Assembly (NCBI GenBank): GCA_030141585.1
Contig: JAQIFP010000076.1
Span: 1-28,568 of the forward strand
Reading direction: 5' to 3'
From: Ophryocystis elektroscirrha
Taxonomy: Eukaryota > Apicomplexa > Conoidasida > Neogregarinorida > Ophryocystidae
Length of the DNA: 28,568 nucleotides
How positions within the stretch are numbered: position 1 is the stretch's first letter; every line of letters begins with the position of its first letter. The position numbers were made by a program, and so were the translations under genes. Below are positions 11,651 through 22,400 of this stretch, in pieces. The notes under the pieces are model-generated. The model made no database searches. It was not told the origin of the DNA and worked only from the letters and a program-made list of their open reading frames with translations.

Positions 11651-11920
11651 ATCTCAACAAACCTATTTAATTTTGAGCGATAACTTATTTCGAAGTATAC
11701 TTCAATGAGAACTGTCTATCCATTTACATGAGGTTATTATGTTTATACATGTATACTCAACTGAACAAAGTAGGGTCAAATCTGAAGTCATAAATTTTGT
11801 TTACTCACTTCAAATATTGTTAGTATAAATTATCATAAATACTTGAAAACTTAATGATAACAAATTACAGTGTTAATTACATTCATTTATAAATACATGA
11901 ATAATAATTTTAAATGCTTA
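11651..11920. other. Intergenic region between UNC93-like gene and tRNA-Val
   Basis: This 270-base AT-rich stretch must hold the promoter of the minus-strand UNC93-like gene and the 5' flank of tRNA-Val. I see no gene or clear motif. Confidence 0.5.
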
Positions 11921-11992
11921 GCGGAAGTAGTCAAGTGGTTATGACACCTGCTTTACACGCAGGAATCCCGAGTTCGATTCTCGGCTATCGCA
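11921..11992 (+). tRNA. tRNA-Val, anticodon UAC
   Basis: Cloverleaf: acceptor strand GCGGAAG pairs with CTATCGC (one G-U and one A-A mismatch), D arm, anticodon stem CCTGC/GCAGG around loop TTTACAC giving anticodon TAC, short variable loop, T arm CCGAG/CTCGG with TTCGATT loop, discriminator A at 11992. No intron and no encoded CCA. The internal B box (AGTTCGATTCT) is intact and a T-run follows directly (11993-11997), a normal RNA polymerase III terminator. The A-A mismatch at pair 5 is unusual but tolerable. Confidence 0.88.
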
Positions 11993-12229
11993 TTTTTATT
12001 TATTTTGCAATAATATTTTGAAGACTTAAATTATTTTAAATTAGTTTTCCTATATCCCAACATATCTATTATTCTTTCATTTAACTAGAATATTAATTGA
12101 ATAAAATTATTTAACTTCCTATAAATATATTAATTATTATCAGGAATCAACAAAAAAAAAAAATAATTAACAACGTGACGTTATCGTTGTTTATGTACAG
12201 TATTTAACCATTACATAGCTTAAAATATT
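11993..12229. other. Intergenic region, tRNA terminator and upstream region of Ser/Asn-rich gene
   Basis: AT-rich. The first bases hold the TTTTT polymerase III terminator; the rest is the presumed promoter of the next gene. No other feature is seen. Confidence 0.5.
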
Positions 12230-13918
12230 ATGCAGCAGTAAGTTTAGTTCTACATCGCGAATTATTTGTATTTATTATTAATTTTGTCATTATGTTGTCG
12301 TTGAGTGAAAAAAAATAATTATACTGTATTTAGTGGGATATCGAGTTCAACACAAGCCGAACCGATTAAAAAATATAAGACGGCAAGTGATAAATTAAGC
12401 AGTTTAGATTCAAAAATATCATTTAAATCAACAGAACTTTCAGCCAGTGGTGATTATTTTGCACCAGCAAACTCATCACCATTCTCAGCGGTACCGCTTG
12501 AACAAGCAAAATGGTTTCTGCCTAATTCATATCATAATTTATTCTCTGAAAAACATTATATGAAAGTGTCTGCACGCACTTCTAATACGAAAAATTTAAT
12601 AAGTAGCAAAATAAAACAGTCTAAACAACCTTTGAATGAAGAAAAAGTTCATAAACATGCTTATGTGTCAACCCCACAATACCCTAATTTATTTTTTGAT
12701 CCTGCTAAAACTCCCACTATAGCTGAATCAAATAATAATAATAATAACAACTCTGATTGTGGGTTTTTATCGGAAAATAATAACATCTATTATTCAAATA
12801 ATCAAACACCAGTATATGATGGGTATAACTCGACAACAAATCAAATTTTTACGGGAGGCGGTAGTTTAAATAAATTATCAGGAAATTCACGCAATGCAGC
12901 AATAAATAGTTTCAAATCTGTATTTAAATCGACTAAAAATACAGTGCCATCGAAAAATATAGAATGTACACCCAATAGTATTATAAATGAGAAAACCAAA
13001 AAAATTATCAAACCAGATGCAGCAGTATCCAATAATCAACCGTCCTCATCAGTCACTAACAATAGACGCATAAGTCGTCCACCATTACCTCTAACACCAA
13101 GATCGCAAAATGTTAAATCATTAAATCGTAATAATCCAAATGTTTCATTCATATCACATGGCGTAGCACCGTTCAAATCTGCATTTACTGACAGAAAACG
13201 TAAGACTATAACAGAACAGCAACGCACTACCATTTTTAAACAAGCTTCTTCAATAGTTAATAACTCTATACAAAAGAAACCTGCTAGTAAAAGACCTTCT
13301 CAAGATCAAAATAAACAAAACTTATTTTGTTCGGATTCTATGAGTACACAACCAACTTATATTGAAACTAATCATTTCCGTAATAATCCAGACATGTTAC
13401 AAAGACGCTCATCAACGTCCACAATTGATTGCATACCTGCACCTATAACACCTATCAAATTTCCATTGTCATCCTCACCATCAGATGAGGCGGACGAAAA
13501 ATATACATCTAGTGAAGAATCCTCTAAACGTGTTGTTGAAACTTTCAATGATCATTTAATTGTCAATTCTATTATTAAAAATTTATCATATTTAATGACA
13601 CCACATATCAAGTCAATTATTTCTAGTGAGTTATGTAATCAAAATTATCAGCCAAGATTCAATCATTTCTCTTATCAAAATAGCGTTAATATTCAAATTA
13701 TACCGAAACCGGAGAATAATATTGTTGAACAGTCGCATCAATACCTTCAAAATACTTTATCTAAATTAGCTCAATATTGTGACAATTACAAAAGTGTACT
13801 TGCGCCAGCACCTAAAGTTTTGACCGTTGTTAAAAATCACTTATTTCGTATAAGACCAAGTTATAATACTAATAATCAAATATGTAAATACCCTATGAAT
13901 TTGATTTTAAATGAATAA
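12230..13918 (+). CDS. Ser/Asn-rich low-complexity protein of unknown function, about 530 aa
   Basis: A single long frame (12334-13918) opens with an acceptor TATTTAG and has no in-frame ATG near its start. The best model joins an 8-nt first exon (12230-12237, ATGCAGCA) by the strong donor GTAAGT to 12334, a 96-nt intron, giving MQHGISSSTQAEPIKKY. The chain is disordered-looking: an Asn run (about residues 135-143), many Ser and Lys, basic patches such as DRKRKT, and proline-directed sites LTPRS and ITPIK. The last 120 residues (from HLIVNSIIKNLSYL) look folded and helical. No domain was recognised. The disordered, basic, TP-containing composition would suit a nuclear or cell-cycle protein, but that is a guess. 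Confidence 0.7.
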
Positions 13919-14080
13919 TGTTTTTTTCTTATATGTTTTATGAATAGTAATTTAAATAATATATGAATATTAATATTTGAATAAAAAGTCGAAAATTTTA
14001 TTGCAAAAACTGCATGCGTGTATTCTCTAGACCCTTCAGCCCAAAATATGTAATCTTTGCTTAAATGTAATTTTTCCTAG

Positions 14081-17000
14081 GGCAAATAACAAAATTGATG
14101 CACTAAGGAAACATTTTAATACTTTCAAAATAGATGCATACATAGTGTCGTCTTCAGATCCTCACGATAGTGAATATATTCCAGAGGAATCTAAAAGATT
14201 ACTTTACATAACTGAATTTTCGGGAAGTAGCGGCACTGCAATAATCACAAAAGATGAAGCGTTTTTGTGGGTAGACGGCAGGTATGACTAATATACATAA
14301 TTGCTATTATTATAATAAATTTAATACGTCTTTGTATATAGAGAAATAATTTTATACAAATAATTATTGTAGATAATAATTAAAATAACATATTTTTTAT
14401 TGATAACTTATACCTTTAACTTCAAACATATTTATATATATATATAAAAACGTAACAAAAAATCAAAGAATAATAAATAAATGAATAAAATCATTTAATA
14501 GTATATTTTTATCAACTTTTCATACAATGTCTATATATATAATAATTCGTACTTATAAATTTATGCAGTGTCATGAAATATTTTGTAGATACTTTTTACA
14601 AGCGGAAGAACAAGTCGATTTGACAGTATGGACGTTGATGCGCATGGGTTTACCAGGAGTTCCAACATTACAGGAATTTTTCCATACAAAAGATTCAAGT
14701 AATTTTGGGATTTATTAAAACAAACGTGTAACCAGTAAATAAACTTGGCTACGACCCAGAATTGATGTCATTTCAAGTACATCAGCACCTTAAAACAGAC
14801 AATAAAGAACTTGTAATGCTTCCTTTCAATCTTGTAGATGCAGTTCGGAAAACTTTAAATCACCTTCCCTCTCCAAAGGCCTTCAATATTTTCTCTTTTC
14901 CAGAAAAATATTCTGGAAAATCAGTGGGAGAAAAGCTTAAAGAAGTCCGAGAACAAATAGCCAAAGAAAAAGTTGATCTTCTCTTACTTACTGTGAGTAT
15001 ACAGTATATAGTACATATTATTATTATAAACAATTATTTATATCAACTTATATAAGTTAAAATCATTATATTCAACTCTCCATATAATCAATTGTACAAT
15101 AAATCAAATATATACATATATATAAATATATAGATATATATATGGATATGTATAAATATGTATATTTATATTATATATAAATATATATAATATATACAAT
15201 ATATATAGTATATATAATATATATATAATATATATAATATATATACTTGTATACATTCATATATTTAGATATGTATACATGTAAACATGCATATATATAT
15301 ATGCATATACAAATACATTTAATACATACGTATATATAGATATAAATACACATATGCAATTACATATAAATATATATATATTTATATATTTATTTCAATT
15401 ATTTATTGATTATTTTCACAAATAGTCATTTAAAGTAATATTGTGCATTATATTACCTTTGTGAATCAAACTTATGGGTTTTGAGTGCATTATTATTCAA
15501 ATCAGTTATTGGATGATATTGCCTGGTTAACTAATTTAAGGGGCAATGAGACTAAATGTTCACCAACTTTTTCATCTTATATGACAGTTTCTTCTGATGC
15601 CGCAATGTAAGCTGTGAAATCTGTTATTTGCAAACAGTCTCTATGTTAATGATCAAAATTTATGTGATGAAACCAAAAAGCATCTTACCAGTAATGGCAT
15701 TGAGTACAAGTAATAATCTAGTTTGAATAAACAGTTTTTTAAAATATTTAATCAATAATATTTAATATAATATACATAAATTTTATCAAATAAATATTCA
15801 TACTATGGTTACATTGATAAAATGAATAAATTTACCTACAGCGAAATTTCTTTACTATATGCCATATTTACGATATATGTGATATTTCTTTTTGTATTCA
15901 ACAAATGAGATATATATCTATATATATGTATATATGTGTATATATATAAGTGATATATGTCTATATATATGTATATAAATATATAAATATATATATATGT
16001 ATATAGGTATATATGTGTATGTAGGTATATATTTATGTTAATATATCATTTTATTTACATGTATATATTTATATATACATCCATGTATATATCATATGAA
16101 CATTATTATATAACCAAGCACAAACCCAAAAATAAATAAATTAACTAATATAGGTGTAATATATCTATGCGTTTTAAATACAAAAATTTTAGACAGTGCA
16201 TATATATTACATATAAATAGAATAATGATAATAAAATAAGACTAAAAAATACGTAACTTTTCAAGACCTTATAAAGAAGTTCTGGATGACATATATATAA
16301 AAGCATCAACGCATAAAATATGGGCAAGTAATAGAGTTAATATGAGACTTTACTCTTTTTTTTCGAATCCACTTATGAAAGAGTCTCCAGTTTCAGTACT
16401 TAAAGTAAGTTGTGATTTGATTATGTTCTTTATTCATTCTGTTAATGTATGAGCGTGATACTAAGTGTATTTATTTTAGCAATATTTACATGTAAATGTG
16501 TTGTTTCCACAAATACAGAAATTACTCTATACCACTGACTAAACATCTGTATATATAACCAAAATAAACTTTCGATATATATATATATATACTGCAAGTA
16601 TATGTGATCTTTTTGATACCTGAGGTTTTTAATTCATTATATTTGTGATTTCATTGAATAATATCAGACAATATCTAAAGTGTTCTTTGGTTAGGCTATT
16701 AAGAATGAAGTTGAACTGGAAGGCTTTAAACTGTGTCATATTTCTGATGGCTTAGCTAAAAGTGTTTTTTTAATGTGGTTGACTAATCAAGATTTATCAA
16801 AATATAATGAATTTTCTGCAAGTGAAAAATTAAATGAATACCGCTCTCAAATGGTAAAAAAAAAAAGGTTATATCATTACCAGGACTTATTTGTGGAACC
16901 AAGTTTCGACACTATTTCAAGTATTGGAGACAACACTGCTGTAATTCATTACAAACCTAGCGAAACTTCCTCGAGACCTTTATCTGAAGATATTTATCTT

Positions 17001-18403
17001 GTTGATTCTGGAGGACAATATCTGTAAGTAGTCTTCAGTTAATAAAAAAATTTAGCACCGGAACCACAGATGTCACTAGAACTATTCATCTAGGAACACC
17101 ATCTACAGATCAAAAAACTCTCTATACGTTAGTATTAAAGGTATTCTATTAAAGTATTATACATTCAATATGTTAAAGCACATATATACTTAATAACAAT
17201 AATTGTCTTTATCATGAGATAAAGGTTATTAATGAATATATTATCATCACGTTTGAGAATTCACTCGAAACCTCTTATTTATGAGTCCTATATATGAAGG
17301 CTCTTAACGTGAAGACAAGTCAAATAATATCAGTTTCAAGCATGTAGTACATAATAAATTGTAGCGTAGCTAAAAAATTTAAATAATATTTATATATATA
17401 TATATATATATATGTGCATACGTATATATCTTAAATTTGATAAATATTAAACCAATTTTAAGGTTTCATGTAAATTATACCCCTAATAAGCTGCTTAGTA
17501 TTGAAAAATACAAACATTTTAAGTCAATGTACAGCTAATTTAATTAGGGACACCTTGCTTTGCTTCGTCAAAAGTTTTTAATTAAAACTCGAGGAAGTCA
17601 ATTAGATATAATAGCCCGCCAGTTTCTGTGGAATTACAATTATAATTATCTTCATGGAACAGGACATGGTGTTGGTCATTATTTAGCCGTACATGAAGGC
17701 CCGCAAGTAATATCCCCTGTGGGTGCGGTAAGGATATACAGTTAAAAGAAATGTCTAGAAATTCATTGATTGCTCTCTGGAACCTGGAATGGTTGTTTCA
17801 GTTGAGCCTGGCGTTTATATATCGAAAAAATTTGGAGTTCGCATAGAGAATTTAGCTTTCGTGAAAAAGTAATAGTTATCAAAATCATTTCTTTCAGAAC
17901 TGAGAAAATATTATCTGAAGGTCAAGTTGAAACTTATGAATTTGAAAATTTAACAATGATACCGTATGAGAAACAATTAATGGATTTTGATTTATTAACA
18001 AAAGAGGTATGTTTTTTGTAAATTACTACGTTTACTATGTCGGGAGTTTATTTATATAGATTATTTACATACATTTGTAAAATGTGTATTTAAAACAGTT
18101 ATTATATTTAATTCTTTTATGTATTTGAATAGATTAAAAACGCGAAAATTTAATTTGTCACTGTATCCATAAAAATTACACATTTTTTTTTGCATAAAAT
18201 ATTTCAATTGACATTTTTATGCTGTACAATTGCTTTCAATTAATTAATTATATACATAAATGTAGGAAATTATGCAAATCAATGATTATCATGCGGAGGT
18301 TTATGAAAAACTTATGAAACTATTACTTAAACATCCAAAATTAGTTGATACGGACAAATTTGGGGATTGGTTGAAAACACAAACTGAACCAATTAGATTA
18401 TAA
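14081..18403 (+). CDS. Xaa-Pro aminopeptidase P (M24B), at least 12 exons, first exon unresolved
   Basis: Exons: 14081-14281, 14589-14698, 14736-14992, 15506-15606, 15638-15709, 16266-16404, 16695-17023, 17056-17140, 17548-17727, 17759-17868, 17898-18006, 18266-18403. These encode about 610 aa, near the usual length of cytosolic APP. The enzyme removes an N-terminal residue before proline, using two metal ions. Seen in order: two creatinase-like N-terminal domains ([42 protein letters not shown]), then the pita-bread domain with [11 protein letters not shown] and all metal ligands: [37 protein letters not shown] and RIENL. Eight short introns are 29-37 nt. No upstream exon matches the phase needed at 14081. 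The frame is also open back to a TCTCTAG acceptor-like site at 14030, so the second exon may begin at 14031. The protein ends PIRL. Confidence 0.93.
14993..15505 (+). repeat. TA-rich intron of the aminopeptidase gene
   Basis: This intron is dominated by TATATA, ATACATAT and TAATATATA blocks, densest at about 15108-15392. Apparent open frames on the minus strand consist of Tyr, Ile and Cys repeats and are not genes. Confidence 0.7.
15710..16265 (+). repeat. TA-rich intron of the aminopeptidase gene
   Basis: This is the longest resolved intron of the gene at 556 nt, with repeated TATATATGTATATA blocks at about 15908-16090. A minus-strand open frame overlapping its end and the next exon has no exon-like character. 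Confidence 0.65.
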
Positions 18404-18698
18404 AAACACAAAATTAATTTTTCCATGTATATTAAACAATTGTATATATACAAGCACACTCATTAAGCTTTACCTGGCAACAAATTTTGGATCCATTATT
18501 TATTTCTTTTTGTTTTTTTCTATGAACTCCCTCCACTAAAAAATAATAAATTTATCGTTTATATATTAAAAAAAATAATGACACTACCAATATTTATGGT
18601 GGTAATGATCTAATTATATGTTAAAGAACTTACTGAAAATTGGTATGAAATATAAAAGGCTGTACAATAAGAAAAAAATGTCTGAAAGAATATAACAT
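18404..18698. other. Convergent intergenic region
   Basis: This 295-base AT-rich stretch separates the stop of the aminopeptidase (+) and that of the small membrane protein (-). It presumably carries both 3' untranslated regions. No gene is seen. Confidence 0.5.
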
Positions 18699-19430
18699 TT
18701 AGAGTTTTGGAATTACCAAAAAAGGTAGACATAGGAAAAAGATCACCGGAATAGAAATTAATAACGGGGTACAAAGTATTATCATGAATATCCCAGTAAA
18801 CATCAGTCCAATGGATGTTAAGTAAAATATTGGACTTAATAGTAAAAAAATAGCTCCTTCATATGGTTGAACCGACTGTGGTATATGTTGGTAAACCTTA
18901 TTAAATTTTAAAATAAGGTTTTGGAGAAAAACATGACAAATTGATTTACTTTGAATGGCTAGGTCTTTTGATGGAGATGTATCCAAATAAAAGTTTAATA
19001 CATTTTGTATGTATTCCTTTAGTTGGATCCATTTTTGAGTAAATTTGATTCGAGCATTCGGTATAAAAAACAAGAAAGGTACAAATACTATAAGCTAAAT
19101 ATATATACATGTATATATACTAAGGATTACTGGTAGTAAAGAAATAAAAGCAATAAATGTCAATAAAATAATGAAAGAGACAAAGGGTAGTATAGCTGGT
19201 GCTAAAGCGAGTAATAACACATTTGTAGGTGTCAAATATTTATTCACTGGTTCTTTAGTCAGATCTTGTACACTTATATCTTCGGATTCTTCCTCATGTT
19301 CGTTTGCTACAAGAGGCGACGTATGTTTAAGACTTGGCGAATTATCGCCATATATTTGAAAACTTGAAGATGCCATTAACAGATTTGTCAAACAGAAAAT
19401 AATAAGTAATAAAAATAAATTATACGTCAT
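18699..19430 (-). CDS. Small membrane protein with signal peptide, 231 aa, 2 exons, unrecognised
   Basis: Exons 19430-19131 and 19094-18699, joined across a 36-nt intron in phase 0. The protein starts MTYNLFLLLIIFCLTNLLMA, a good signal peptide. A short acidic, probably lumenal segment (HEEESEDISVQ) follows, then a hydrophobic block of about 45 residues (LLLALAPAILPFVSF onward) spanning the splice site. Next comes a soluble, partly amphipathic segment of about 65 residues with two Cys, and last a hydrophobic C-terminal 50 residues (IFLLLSPIFYLTSIG onward) ending FLVIPKL. The topology suggests two hydrophobic hairpins or four membrane passes in the secretory pathway. No family was recognised. 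It is divergently placed 66 bp from the ORC4-like gene. An alternative donor was rejected because it breaks the frame. Confidence 0.7.
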
Positions 19431-19496
19431 AAAAAAAAAAAAAGTTTTATACTATTTATAATTTTTTGGTATATTACGCTTAATACCTTTTTTTAT
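19431..19496. promoter_or_regulatory. 66-bp head-to-head promoter region
   Basis: The start codons of the membrane-protein gene (minus, 19430) and of the ORC4-like gene (plus, 19497) are 66 bases apart. The interval begins with an A-run and is AT-rich. A shared bidirectional promoter is inferred from layout; no motif is visible. Confidence 0.45.
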
Positions 19497-22400
19497 ATGC
19501 GAAGAATTCATGAAACTAAAGAATATTTTAAAAATAAAAAAGAAAAAAGGTTAACTGACATTCCTTCGGATTTGCAGTTTTTATACTACAATTTCCCTCT
19601 TCTCCAATCAAATGTATAAATAAATATTCAATTTATCTTTATTTAGGCAACCATTACTTACCGTGTATACCAATTGCTTGAGCTGAATGAGAATTATAGC
19701 TCATTCTTAAGAGTCATTACTGATAAAGAACTTCTTAAAAGCCTTAGTCAAATTTTTAAACGTAAATACTTTATACAATTTTATTAGTGTTTAATTTATA
19801 TTACTTTTAAAATATGATTACACAGTTTATGAACCATGTTCAATAAATCAAGTATATAATAATTAATAATTTAACTGCTTTCAAAAAATTTTTTATATTA
19901 TAATTATAAAAAAAAAGAAATTATGATAAACAATCCATACTTTACTTTTAACAATTAAATTTAATAAGTTTGAATTACTCCATTATTTTTTATCAGATAA
20001 TTAAAATTAATATGATACTACATATATACTATATATACAAATTATATAATATATGTAATATTTATTCTATTATATATGTTTGCATGATTGCATACAAACA
20101 TTCAAATATAAAAAAAAAAAATTACATTTCTTTATAAATAAGCAATTATATATTATTCAATATATATAATATATTATATATAATATATATATATATATGT
20201 ATATGTATATATAATATATAACATATAACATATATAATATAATAAAACAAATTAAGAAAAGTTGCACAAAATATACTATATGTAACAATTTTTTTTTTTT
20301 TAAATAAGATTATTTGTTAAACTCTTAAAGACTGTGGCAGGGTATGCTATTTGCAATGAATTGAGATTCATCAAATTTCCAACATATACGTCGCTGAATA
20401 CAGTTTTGCACACAGATTACGTTCCAACAGATAAGTTCGATTTTTCTACGGTTTGGAATAAGCTTAACCTTAAAAACATATGCGATATCGAAGAGTACGA
20501 AATTCCTGATGTTGCTTTCAGCTTAGGAGAAAATAAAGTAGATACTAGTAAAAAACCACAGAAACAACAAGCGACATTTGCTAATGTTTTTCCGAATATT
20601 TTTGCTTCATCTATAAACCATGCGGAAGATGGGTTAGTGCAGTTATTGATAAAGCTTCGCATAGGGCAGGTGGCCCATGAAAGCGTGTTTACGGTATTAA
20701 TAGGCATGGAAACTCACGATTCCCTAGACATCGCACTATCCGTTATTGATATTATTAATGCTTACGATAAAAATGCGCGGTTAAATTGTAATCAAAAACC
20801 CTACCCAAAAACATCTAAGAATCAAACTTCAAGAACTTCCTCGACAACACCCCCAAAAACAGCTTCAAATACGCTTCCTACAACACCTCGAAAAAAAGTT
20901 TTGAAAACGCCTCCTATAACACCTCGAAAAAAAGTTTTAAAAACGCCTCCTACAACACCTCGGAAAAAAGTTTCAGAAACGCCTTCTACAACACCTCGGA
21001 AAAAAGTTTCAGAAACGTCTCCTACAACACCTCGGAAAAAAGTTTCAGAAACGCCTCCTACAACACCTCGAAAAAAAGTTTCAGAAACGCCTCCTACAAC
21101 ACCTCGAAAAAAAGTTTCAGAAACGCCTCCTACAACACCTCGAAAAAAGGTTTCAGAAACGCCTCCTACAACACCCCGAAATAGTGATCAAAAAACACCT
21201 CCTAGTACACTTAAAAATAAGTCTCAAAAAACGCCTCCTACTACACCTAGAAGAAAGAGTCCGAGAACACCTTTTTGTTCATCTTCAAAAAAACTTATAA
21301 AAACGCCTCCTTCTAGTACTCGTCAAAAAGAGTCTTTTGAAACCCTTCATAAAACTACTTCAGATACACACGACAGAGTAGCGTCGAAAACGCCTCGAAA
21401 GTCGGCTTCAAAAAGTAAATTGTTTGAAATAAATAGTACGTTGAATTTAAACGAAAATTTACACAATTTGTTACCTATATATATCCCAGACTCTTTTAAC
21501 AGCGATAGGGCATGTTTAAGATTAATAATAATTTTGTTGCACGGGTCTCTTAGAGGTGTATTCTTCACTATGGAAAATGATCCTATATATAGTCAATTTT
21601 TGGAATATATGCAAAGTATAAATATTTACAAAAAAGGAAACTCGAATATTGACACCAGTATGCTTAAGCATCAATCATTTTACGAAAACCTTACAATACT
21701 TAAAAAACTTCTACGATTTTTTACGAATTTACGAATTATGCCCGTTCTTATTTTGCCTAGTATGGAAAAGCTTGTTTTCCGCAGTAAAGGCAAATTAATT
21801 AACCATCAGAACCGGTCTAAACAAACACTCTTGTACTCTCTTTTTAATCTAGTTCATGAACCACTCATAAACGTTGCTGTTATTTGTTGCACGCCCCAAG
21901 CGGACATAACAAATTATTTTGAAAAACGCATTCGCTCCCGTTTTGGCTTCAATGCTATATACAATAAATTACCCCTTATTACACCCGTTATCATCACAGA
22001 TCTCATACAACACTGCTTAACTATATTTGGTCTTCCTGGCTCAAAATTTCTCAAATATATCCCGAGTCAGGTAAAATAAACAATATAAATTAGTTATAAT
22101 ATTATAAAACAATAGTGCTATCATTAGAATATAATTATAGCTTACAAATTGCAAATCTCTGTTCATTTTTATTTATAATAAAATATTATTTGAGCTTATA
22201 TATGTTATAAAATGTTTTTTTAATATTAAATACAAATAAACCTATGTAGCGAGATACATACATATTTATATATAATTTTACGTGTCAAATTAAATAAGCC
22301 ACTAAATATGTATATATATATATTTATATTTAAAATTTAATAATAATTAGTCTTACTTCAGTAGATGTCTTGTACATTTATTTATAATTTTGAACATCAA

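Noticed and set aside
10932..11708. Plus-strand frames opposite the UNC93-like gene
   Set aside because: They are shadows of the conserved minus-strand transporter.
12841..13233. Minus-strand frames opposite the Ser/Asn-rich gene
   Set aside because: They are antisense shadows of a long plus-strand frame with low-complexity coding.
15171..15359. Minus-strand open frame rich in Tyr, Ile and Cys
   Set aside because: It is a TA-repeat artefact inside an aminopeptidase intron.
16145..16327. Minus-strand 60-codon frame with hydrophobic residues
   Set aside because: It overlaps an intron and the start of a true plus-strand exon; no splice partners or conserved features.
20875..21180. 36-nt repeats as a CRISPR array
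   Set aside because: The units abut without unique spacers and are translated within a conserved eukaryotic gene.
20417..21568. Minus-strand frames opposite the ORC4-like gene
   Set aside because: They are antisense shadows; the plus strand carries the conserved ORC4 block.
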